Shown here piece after piece: positions 1 to 5,591 of a DNA stretch of 9,850 bases (positions within the stretch are counted from its first letter, which is position 1; each line of letters begins with the position of its first letter). The DNA lies in assembly GCA_964592375.1 (NCBI GenBank), contig CAZQDP010000075.1:1-9850 (forward strand), given 5' to 3'. The translations under genes were made by a program, and so were the position numbers. The notes under the pieces were generated by a model that was not told the origin of the DNA, did no database searches, and saw nothing but the letters and a program-made list of their open reading frames with translations. This DNA comes from CAZQDP01 sp964592375 (GTDB lineage Bacteria > Bacillota > Clostridia > RUG12999).

Positions 1-242
1 TTTTTCTGATATTCCCCCAATAGCTTTTCGTACAGCTCATCACCTACACATTCACGGGCACTTTTGCACCACAAAATGCAGGACTGTATATGGTTATAGA
101 CCACAAATCCGCATGTCTGGCAGCTTCTTTGTGCATCGGATGAGAAGAGTTCTACCTCACTGCCGCAGGTAGGGCATTTTTTAATCTTTAAGGTTGGCGT
201 ACCGCTGATATTGGCGGCGCCGGGGCAAAATTTAGCCGGCAT
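1..242 (-). CDS. Small zinc-ribbon protein, last visible gene of the ars operon (partial, C-terminus beyond window)
   Basis: About 80 residues are visible and the gene runs off the left edge without a stop. Cysteines fall at 6, 23, 26, 41, 44, 55, 59 and 65. The two CxxC knuckles (CPTC at 23-26, CQTC at 41-44) make a classic zinc ribbon, and C55-x3-C59-x5-C65 could bind a second metal or a cluster. I recognise the general type, a short Cys-rich protein found beside permease and redox genes in Clostridia, but no function is established from sequence. Two in-frame ATGs occur, at 248 and 242. I chose 242 because the AAAGGAGA element sits about 7 bases before it but directly against the other. 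It starts 33 bp after the ACR3 stop on the same strand with no terminator between, so it is probably co-transcribed. A metal-binding or redox accessory role is inference. Confidence 0.7.
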   Translation of the reverse strand, partial: MPAKFCPGAANISGTPTLKIKKCPTCGSEVELFSSDAQRSCQTCGFVVYNHIQSCILWCKSARECVGDELYEKLLGEYQK

Positions 243-275
243 ATGCATTCTCCTTTTGGGTCTAACTTTTTTGTT

Positions 276-1325
276 TTATTCTTTTGCGAAATGATGAGCC
301 GTCTTGTTGGCAATGTGCACAAGGGAAAGCATGACCGGAACCTCCACAAGCACACCGACCACAGTGGCCAGTGCGACCGGCGACGTGGCGCCAAAGAGTG
401 CAATGGCAACTGCCACGGAAAGCTCGAAGAAATTGGATGCTCCAATCATTCCGGCAGGAGCTGCTATGCTATATGGCAGCTTCAATATTTTGCAAGCAAT
501 ATAGGCGATAAAAAAAATCAAAAATGTTTGTATGGTCAGTGGCAGGGCAATGTAAAGAATATGCAACGGATTTTCCACGATCACTTTGCCTTGAAATGCA
601 AAAATAATGATCAGTGTCAAAAGCAAGCCTAAGATAGTTATACCATGAAACCTCGGAAGAAATCGCTCTTCAAAATAGGCCTCACCTTTGCTGCGAATAA
701 CCAGGATTCGTGTCAGCATCCCCCCTGCAAGAGGAATGACCACGAAAAGAATGACGGATAGTACGAGGGTGCTCCAAGGGACGCTAACACCCCCCACGCC
801 AAGTAAAAATGCCACGATGGGTGTGAATGCAATGAAGATGATGAGATCATTTGTGGCAACCTGAATGACTGTATAGGCCGGATTGCCTTTTGTGAGGTGA
901 CTCCAAACAAACACCATGGCGGTACAAGGCGCCGCTCCAAGCAAAACTGCTCCTGCAAGATAATCTTTTGCCAAATCTGCCGGGATGAGTGCTTTGAAAA
1001 CCACGTAAAAGAAAAATGCGGCAATGCCATACATGGTAAATGGCTTGATAAGCCAGTTGACCACCCATGTGACATACAGACCCTTTGGATTTTTGCCAAC
1101 ATCTTTAATGCTGGCAAAATCCACCTTCATCATCATAGGATAAATCATCACCCAAATGAGAATAACAATGGGAATGGAGATATTTGCATATTCGAATTGA
1201 CCAAGAACAGATACAACCTGCGGCAAATACTGACCAATGCCAATCCCTGCTGCCATACAGAGCAAAACCCATATGGTGAGATACTTTTCGAAAAATCCTA
1301 TTTTCGCTGTGTTGTTTTTATTCAT
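276..1325 (-). CDS. acr3: ACR3-family arsenite efflux transporter
   Basis: A 349-residue integral membrane protein of the ACR3 (BASS superfamily) type, which expels arsenite, and in some members antimonite, using the ion gradient. Length and hydrophobic profile fit about ten membrane segments. The two residues known to be essential in characterised ACR3 proteins are visible: the cysteine in GAAPCTAMVFVWS (Cys134) and the glutamate in GASNFFELSVAVA (Glu301), near the positions of Cys129 and Glu305 in the Alkaliphilus protein. The N-terminal FFEKYLTIWVLLCMAAGIGIG segment is also typical. The start ATG follows AGGGAG by 7 bases. It lies 20 bp after the rhodanese-flavoprotein gene and is the operon's main export step. 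No ArsA ATPase is nearby, so export is presumably driven by the membrane gradient. The alternative ArsB fold is unlikely: length and motifs are ACR3. Confidence 0.95.
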   Translation of the reverse strand: MNKNNTAKIGFFEKYLTIWVLLCMAAGIGIGQYLPQVVSVLGQFEYANISIPIVILIWVMIYPMMMKVDFASIKDVGKNPKGLYVTWVVNWLIKPFTMYGIAAFFFYVVFKALIPADLAKDYLAGAVLLGAAPCTAMVFVWSHLTKGNPAYTVIQVATNDLIIFIAFTPIVAFLLGVGGVSVPWSTLVLSVILFVVIPLAGGMLTRILVIRSKGEAYFEERFLPRFHGITILGLLLTLIIIFAFQGKVIVENPLHILYIALPLTIQTFLIFFIAYIACKILKLPYSIAAPAGMIGASNFFELSVAVAIALFGATSPVALATVVGVLVEVPVMLSLVHIANKTAHHFAKE

Positions 1326-1345
1326 GTCCTCACTCCCTTTTATTA

Positions 1346-3004
1346 TTATACGCTTTCTTTTTTCTTATTCTTATGCCAAAGGGTATACTGCTTGTGTCCG
1401 CCAGATAAATTATACACTTTTTCAAAGCCATTTTGAAGAAGGATGTTCTGCGCCGCATTGCCAGTTGTGCCTTTGTTGCAATAGGTAATGGTTGGCTCCT
1501 TTTTGTCCATGTGCAAGAGCGCACTTCGCAGCTTATCATGCGGTACATTTTGAGCGTTAGCAATGTGACCCTTTTCGTACTGCGCAGGGGCTCTTGCATC
1601 AACCAAATGGTATGTTTGGCCTTTTTCCCTTAGCATATCAAGCTGTGCAGATGTAATTAGCGCTCTGCCTTGACGCAGCGCATTATCTAAAATCATGCCG
1701 GTATACATCACTGGGTCCTTGGTCGTAGAGAAGGGCGGTGCATAGGCAAGGTCTAAGTGAAACAAATCCTCTGCCAACGCGCCAAAGGTGATGGCTGTTG
1801 CGAATACATCAATTCTTTTATCCACGCCATCTTGCCCTACAATCTGCACCCCCAAAAGCCTACCGTCGGCTTTATTGGCAATGGCTTTGATGGTCATTTC
1901 CTTCCCACCCATATATTCGGGCCGATTTGGTTTTGTATTGTGGCAAATGGTCACGTCATATCCATGCGCCGTGGCTTCCTGCTCACCAAGCCCTGTTCTG
2001 GCAACGGTATAATCAAAAATCTTAAAAATACCTGTGCCAAGAATACCCCGAAAGCGAAGGCTCCCGCCGGTTACGCAGTCGCCGGCAATTCTTCCGGTTT
2101 TATTGGCGGTAGATCCGAGAGGGCAATATACACTTTCTTTTGTGATTAAATGAATTTGCTCACAGCAGTCGCCGCAGGCATAAATATCCTCTATATTTGT
2201 TTGCATCGCTTCATTGACCTTGATGGCTCCGGCGGGTCCTATCTCAATGCCGGCATGAGTGGCCAATTGCGTATTGGGACGCACTCCTGCCGCGATGAGA
2301 ATGAGCTGCGCATCAATTTCAGTACCATCCGATAATATGGCACCTTCCTTGGTGATTTTTGCAATCGTGGCATCGGCATAGACTGCAACCTTGTTTTTAA
2401 TAAGTACCTCCTGCACGTGCACCGCCATATCTTCATCCAATAGTGGAGAGATATGTGGTTTGTTCTCAATCATACTAACCTTTATTCCAAGCCTGCAAAG
2501 GCTCTCACACATCTCAAGACCGATAAAGCCTGTTCCGATGATTGCCGCAGTTTTTGGCGAGGCATCATCAATAAACGCTTTGATTTTATGCATATCCGAA
2601 ATGCTTCGCAGTATAAACACATTTTCCTCAGCAATGCCCGGCAATGGCGGCACAAATGCGCTGGCACCTGTTGCTATTATGAGTTTATCATACGCGTCTA
2701 AAAACACGTTTCCACTTATCAGATTTTTCACCTCAATGGTTTTTTTATCCGGATGAATAGCCAGAACCTCATGACGAACAAAAATATCCACATTATACTT
2801 GCTTTTAAAAAAGGCAGAATCGCGCGGCGACAGCTCGCTCGCATCCTCTATTTCCCCACCAAGGTAATACGGCATGCCGCATCCGGAATAGGATATCACA
2901 TCGTCCTTTTCATACATCACAATCTGAGCTTCCTCACTGTTTCGCCTTGCTTTGGCCGCCGCAGAGGTTCCTGCCGCCACAGCACCGATAATTATGATAC
3001 GCAC
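1346..3004 (-). CDS. CoA-disulfide reductase-like flavoprotein with C-terminal rhodanese domain
   Basis: A 552-residue pyridine-nucleotide disulfide oxidoreductase fused to rhodanese, the CoADR-RHD/Npsr layout. Visible parts are an FAD-binding N-terminus (MRIIIIGAVAAGTSAAA), the single redox cysteine of this family in SYSGCGMPYY (Cys42), an NAD(P)H Rossmann motif IIGTGFIG near 155-162, the FAD motif IYACGDC near 274-280, and the LAYAPPFSTTKDP dimer/active-site segment near 419-431. The rhodanese domain covers about 451-552 with active cysteine Cys509 in TYCNKGTTG. Relatives reduce CoA disulfide, persulfides or polysulfides with NAD(P)H. In this operon a role in supplying thiols or handling thiol-bound arsenic is inferred. 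The start is GTG, with AAGGGGTGAG just upstream, 18 bp after the DUF2703 stop. The loop C-N-K-G-T-T-G lacks the Arg of the HCX5R loop in Acr2-type arsenate reductases, so an Acr2-like activity is not supported. Confidence 0.9.
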   Translation of the reverse strand: MRIIIIGAVAAGTSAAAKARRNSEEAQIVMYEKDDVISYSGCGMPYYLGGEIEDASELSPRDSAFFKSKYNVDIFVRHEVLAIHPDKKTIEVKNLISGNVFLDAYDKLIIATGASAFVPPLPGIAEENVFILRSISDMHKIKAFIDDASPKTAAIIGTGFIGLEMCESLCRLGIKVSMIENKPHISPLLDEDMAVHVQEVLIKNKVAVYADATIAKITKEGAILSDGTEIDAQLILIAAGVRPNTQLATHAGIEIGPAGAIKVNEAMQTNIEDIYACGDCCEQIHLITKESVYCPLGSTANKTGRIAGDCVTGGSLRFRGILGTGIFKIFDYTVARTGLGEQEATAHGYDVTICHNTKPNRPEYMGGKEMTIKAIANKADGRLLGVQIVGQDGVDKRIDVFATAITFGALAEDLFHLDLAYAPPFSTTKDPVMYTGMILDNALRQGRALITSAQLDMLREKGQTYHLVDARAPAQYEKGHIANAQNVPHDKLRSALLHMDKKEPTITYCNKGTTGNAAQNILLQNGFEKVYNLSGGHKQYTLWHKNKKKESV

Positions 3005-3022
3005 TAGCTACTCACCCCTTAT

Positions 3023-3538
3023 TTAGATATTTCTGCCTGCAAAAAACTTCTTTAAATTTTCTGGCAGGGTATATTCTTCTTTTGCCTGAGTCATTTCTCC
3101 ACCTGCATATACCTCTTTTAAAATTTCATTAACAATCATTGCCTTTGGCGGCTGCAAATATTTCTCTCCTTCATATTCCCATACCCTACAGTCTACGTCA
3201 TCTCCGCATAAATCACCGCATTCTTGGCAGGAACTCTCAAAGACATCAAATGCAATATCCTTCCCGCCAATGCGAATGGTAGGAGATGTAACAAAAGCAT
3301 ATTGCACAGCAAGCGCTTCGGAGCATATTTCAACCTTATTGAGCGTGATTGTATAACCGGCCGCTTGCAACACAGCCTTTACATCGTCGATGGCCTCTTG
3401 GAGATTGGTATCGGTACCCTGGCATCTTTCGCAAATGCTCAAATCAAGATATAAAAAATCAATGATAATATCTTTATTCATGGGCTTTGGAGCACAGCAG
3501 CCGCTATTTGCACTGCAACACGTATTTCGCTTATTCAT
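3023..3538 (-). CDS. DUF2703 family cysteine-rich protein
   Basis: A 171-residue soluble protein with the DUF2703 signature: a strand followed by YLDLSICERCQGTDT (Cys36-x2-Cys39), a helix, and a later segment SPTIRIGG resembling the cis-Pro region of thioredoxin folds. Eleven cysteines are present, at 7, 8, 14, 15, 36, 39, 72, 104, 107, 111 and 117. The first four form a CC...CC tail ahead of the domain, and 104-117 form a second cluster (SSCQECGDLCGDDVDC). The family has no assigned reaction. The cysteines suggest metalloid or metal binding, or thiol-disulfide exchange. The start ATG follows GGAGGG by 7 bases. A later ATG (Met20) lacks a ribosome binding site and would remove the CC...CC tail. 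It is 41 bp after the ferredoxin gene and 18 bp before the flavoprotein gene. A metallochaperone role like that of ArsD is my inference, not homology. Confidence 0.8.
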   Translation of the reverse strand: MNKRNTCCSANSGCCAPKPMNKDIIIDFLYLDLSICERCQGTDTNLQEAIDDVKAVLQAAGYTITLNKVEICSEALAVQYAFVTSPTIRIGGKDIAFDVFESSCQECGDLCGDDVDCRVWEYEGEKYLQPPKAMIVNEILKEVYAGGEMTQAKEEYTLPENLKKFFAGRNI

Positions 3539-3579
3539 TTACTTTCCCTCCACTAAATCTCATACCATCCTATGGCATT

Positions 3580-3798
3580 TTACTCACCTTCAATTTCTCG
3601 CATTTCAATACAGCTTCCACAGCACAAGCTCACACATTCTCCGCAGCCTATGCATTTTTCCAAATCGATTTCGACCCTTCCGCCTATCGGCTCATTATCA
3701 TCCTCTATATAAGAAAATGCAAGTCGGGCACAAGCCTTCATCGGCGGACAAATATCGGGCTGAGCCGCGCATTTTTCTTTCACAATAAATGGCTTCAT
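3580..3798 (-). CDS. Small 4Fe-4S ferredoxin-type protein
   Basis: A 72-residue protein with one clear [4Fe-4S] motif, KCIGCGECVSLC (Cys49, 52, 55, 59), followed by Cys60 and Cys63. The usual first cluster motif of two-cluster ferredoxins is replaced by a looser Cys10-x6-Cys17-x5-Cys23 array (DICPPMKAC), as seen in some small anaerobe ferredoxins. The fourth cysteine of the good motif is followed by Cys rather than the usual Pro. It probably carries one electron, acting in the cytoplasm with a partner reductase or thiol protein. Its ATG lies one base after the stop of the thioredoxin-like gene, and its ribosome binding site (AAAGGAG) is inside that gene, so the two are probably translationally coupled. 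Whether a second cluster forms cannot be told from sequence. Confidence 0.82.
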   Translation of the reverse strand: MKPFIVKEKCAAQPDICPPMKACARLAFSYIEDDNEPIGGRVEIDLEKCIGCGECVSLCCGSCIEMREIEGE

Positions 3799-3799
3799 C

Positions 3800-4042
3800 T
3801 TATTTTGTCTCCTTTTGCAGTAATTTTACAATGTCCTCTGTTTTTAGAAATTTTCCATAGGATATTACTTTTTCATCTACCACAATTGCCGGGGTTGACA
3901 TCACACCATACTTTGCAATTTGTTCCAAATCTCCTATGTTTTCAACCTCTACGCCAAGTCCCATTTGCGCCACTGCGCATTTTGTGTTCTCAAAAGTCTC
4001 CAGACTCTTTTTGCAACAAGCACCCAGTACTTTAATTTTCAT
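3800..4042 (-). CDS. Small thioredoxin/glutaredoxin-fold protein with atypical CCKKS active site
   Basis: An 80-residue protein of the TM0996/MTH895 small glutaredoxin-like group. It opens with the strand MKIKVLGA, then the active-site turn, a helix (about 11-28), VEVENIGDLEQIAKYGVM, the cis-Pro motif STPAIVVDEKVI near 49-60, and a final helix. Family members normally carry GxGCxxC. Here the turn reads GACCKKS, so the second catalytic cysteine is Ser13 and an extra cysteine sits before the first (Cys9-Cys10). Cys22 is the only other cysteine. A vicinal CC pair can bind As(III) or work as a monothiol redox site; either reading is inference. The start follows GGGAGG by 9 bases and lies 15 bp after the permease gene. 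Such proteins are often encoded next to ArsP-like permeases. Confidence 0.88.
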   Translation of the reverse strand: MKIKVLGACCKKSLETFENTKCAVAQMGLGVEVENIGDLEQIAKYGVMSTPAIVVDEKVISYGKFLKTEDIVKLLQKETK

Positions 4043-4057
4043 GTTCTTTTTCCTCCC

Positions 4058-5059
4058 TTATATAAATAAAAATCCAATTGCGTTAAATACATATCCAATA
4101 ATGATAATCCCAATGGTAACGATGGCAACAAAAATCCCCAAAAGCTTTGGCTGAACTGCTTTTCTTAGCATAATAATAGATGGCAAGGACAGTGCGGTCA
4201 CCGCCATCATAAAGGATAAAATGGTGCCCACGCCCACGCCTTTGGCTGAAAGTGCCTGTGCAATTGGAATTGTTCCAAAAATATCGGCGTACATTGGCAC
4301 CCCCACCGCAGTGGCCAGAAGCACCGAAAACGGATTATTCTCACCTAAAATAGTTTGGATGATTTCGGTCGGAATATAATTATGGATCGTAGCACCGATA
4401 CCAACGCCCACGAGCACATACAGCCAAACTTTTCGCAGAACAGACATCATGCCTTCATAGGCATAGTCCAGCCTATCCTTCATGGTAAGCGTCATCTCCG
4501 GAGCATCGGCGCCGCCTACCTTGCGAATATATTCCTCCACATATTGTTCCAAATTCAGCTTTTCAATGATTGTTCCGCCAATTACCGCAAGAATAAGTCC
4601 AACGACTACATATGCGGTGGCGATTTTTACACCAAAAATGCTCATCAGTAGCACAAATGCGCCCAAATCCACCAGTGGCGAAGAAATTAAAAATGAGAAA
4701 GTCACGCCAAGCGGCAAACCGGCACCGGTAAAGCCGATAAACAATGGAATGGAAGAACAGCTACAAAATGGTGTAACGGTACCAAGGAGCGCCCCCATTG
4801 TATTTGCTCCCACACCTTTGTATTTTCCTAATATTTTTTTCGTTCTCTCCGGCGGAAAATAGCTTTGCACATATGAAATGGCATAAATGAGTACGGATAA
4901 AAGCACAATGATCTTGATGAAATCATAGATCAAAAACTGAACACTTGCGCCAAGTCTTTCTGTGATAGAAAGGCCAAGCGCCGAAAGCCCCATGCCAATG
5001 AGTTCATTTAGCCATTGCATCCCTAATATTTGATTTTGAAAAAAAAGCCATCCTTGCAT
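4058..5059 (-). CDS. arsP: ArsP-like permease (PF03773 family)
   Basis: An integral membrane protein of about 333 residues from the predicted-permease family that includes ArsP, which exports trivalent organoarsenicals in Campylobacter. The diagnostic motif is TVTPFCSCSSIPLFIGF (cysteines at 99 and 101 from this start), and these are the only two cysteines in the protein. The SSPLVDLGA segment and the paired second-half motif (VGVPMYADIFGTIPIAQAL) are also typical. About eight hydrophobic segments flank a charged cytoplasmic loop near 165-205. I start at the ATG at 5059. A TTG at 5065, which overlaps the arsR stop, is possible and adds two residues. No strong ribosome binding site is seen, so translation is probably coupled to arsR. 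Organoarsenical export is the best guess from family and operon; other substrates cannot be excluded, so the symbol is tentative. Confidence 0.88.
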   Translation of the reverse strand: MQGWLFFQNQILGMQWLNELIGMGLSALGLSITERLGASVQFLIYDFIKIIVLLSVLIYAISYVQSYFPPERTKKILGKYKGVGANTMGALLGTVTPFCSCSSIPLFIGFTGAGLPLGVTFSFLISSPLVDLGAFVLLMSIFGVKIATAYVVVGLILAVIGGTIIEKLNLEQYVEEYIRKVGGADAPEMTLTMKDRLDYAYEGMMSVLRKVWLYVLVGVGIGATIHNYIPTEIIQTILGENNPFSVLLATAVGVPMYADIFGTIPIAQALSAKGVGVGTILSFMMAVTALSLPSIIMLRKAVQPKLLGIFVAIVTIGIIIIGYVFNAIGFLFI

Positions 5060-5061
5060 CT

Positions 5062-5376
5062 TCAATCACACTCGCATTCAGGGCCGGCAGCATTGGACGT
5101 AAATGCTGTTAGACCCAATAATAATTCTGTTGCATGCAACGCGCCGGCAGTGGACAGGGAATAATGTGTCCATTTTCCTTCCTTTCGCGCAGATACAATG
5201 CCGCTTTCCACCAATATCTTCATATGGTGCGATAAGGTTGATTGTGCAATCTGCATCTCTTTTAATAGGATACAAGCACATTTTTCGCCGCTCTGAAGCA
5301 TTTCAAGTATCATCAAACGATTTTCATCACAAAAGGCTTTAAACACCTTTGCATTCTCCACATGTTTTTCATTCAT
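5062..5376 (-). CDS. arsR: ArsR/SmtB-family arsenic-responsive repressor
   Basis: A winged-helix repressor of 104 residues, first gene of the operon. The recognition helix region is LKEMQIAQSTLSHHMKILVESGIV (about 38-61), followed by the wing SARKEGKWTHYSL. The sensor cysteines are visible as GEKCACILL (Cys33, Cys35), aligning with the first two of the three arsenite-binding cysteines of E. coli ArsR; the third is a leucine. A C-terminal ECEC tail (Cys101, Cys103) may supply further ligands. An in-frame GTG at 5385 would add MEP, but it lies inside the ribosome binding site GGGAGGTG, so I start at the ATG at 5376, 8 bases after GGAGG. It is expected to bind the inverted repeat in its own promoter and release on As(III), controlling the whole downstream operon. 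Confidence 0.93.
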   Translation of the reverse strand: MNEKHVENAKVFKAFCDENRLMILEMLQSGEKCACILLKEMQIAQSTLSHHMKILVESGIVSARKEGKWTHYSLSTAGALHATELLLGLTAFTSNAAGPECECD

Positions 5377-5399
5377 CGGTTCCACCTCCCATCTATTTA

Positions 5400-5434
5400 T
5401 TTCGATATGTTTTATTATATGCTATGTATCGAAA
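5400..5434. promoter_or_regulatory. Probable ArsR operator, inverted repeat over the promoter
   Basis: Perfect 8-bp inverted arms TTTCGATA (5400-5407) and TATCGAAA (5427-5434) are separated by 19 bases. One arm is in the -35/-10 spacer and the other spans the predicted start point, with the -10 between them. ArsR-family operators are AT-rich inverted repeats in this position. The wide spacing could mean two half-sites bracketing the -10, or two separate sites each bound by one dimer. Assignment to ArsR is by position and symmetry. Confidence 0.7.
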
Positions 5435-5442
5435 AATGTCAA
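5414..5442 (-). promoter_or_regulatory. Consensus sigma-A promoter of the ars operon
   Basis: On the minus strand TTGACA (5442-5437) and TATAAT (5419-5414) are separated by exactly 17 bases, a perfect match to the housekeeping consensus at both hexamers and the spacer. The start point should lie near 5407, giving a leader of about 30 bases to the arsR ATG at 5376. A promoter this strong fits one that must be held shut by a repressor. Confidence 0.9.
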
Positions 5443-5496
5443 TATGTTTTTAATTATTTTTTTTATTAAGATTTTTCTTCATGAGAAATAAAATAA

Positions 5497-5541
5497 GCCG
5501 CAAAAAACAAAGGCAGTAATCCTGCCCTCGCTTCTTGCGGC
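5497..5541 (-). terminator. Intrinsic terminator of the sugar operon, with an outer nested stem
   Basis: Read on the minus strand, a GGCAG-GATTA-CTGCC hairpin (5526-5512) is followed at once by TTTGTTTTTT, a standard rho-independent terminator for the deaminase-like gene ending at 5592. A perfect 7-bp outer stem (TTGCGGC at 5535-5541 with GCCGCAA at 5497-5503) encloses the hairpin and its T tract. It is followed by TTATTTTATTT, so the two stems could act in series. It separates the sugar operon from the ars promoter that begins about 55 bp further on. Confidence 0.82.
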
Positions 5542-5591
5542 GATTTACCATATAGCCACTGTCTTACCAAGTCTCACGGCGTAAAATCTTT

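Noticed and set aside
1346..1700. Rhodanese domain as an Acr2/Cdc25-type arsenate reductase
   Set aside because: The active loop is Y-C-N-K-G-T-T-G. It lacks the His before Cys and the Arg at +6 of HCX5R, so the phosphatase-like oxyanion loop is not present.
2391..2756. Plus-strand open frame opposite the flavoprotein gene
   Set aside because: It lies fully inside a well-supported gene on the other strand, shows no recognisable motifs, and is a reading-frame shadow. The same holds for other long plus-strand frames between 243 and 8480.
3023..3481. Internal ATG (Met20) as the start of the DUF2703 protein
   Set aside because: There is no ribosome binding site before it, while the ATG at 3538 has GGAGGG at 7 bases.
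5377..5385. GTG start for ArsR at 5385
   Set aside because: The GTG is part of the GGGAGGTG ribosome binding site that serves the ATG at 5376.
5386..5591. Riboswitch, small RNA gene or small open frame in the gap between the two operons
   Set aside because: The stretch is fully explained by the ars promoter and operator plus the sugar operon terminator. The leader left after the start point is only about 30 bases.
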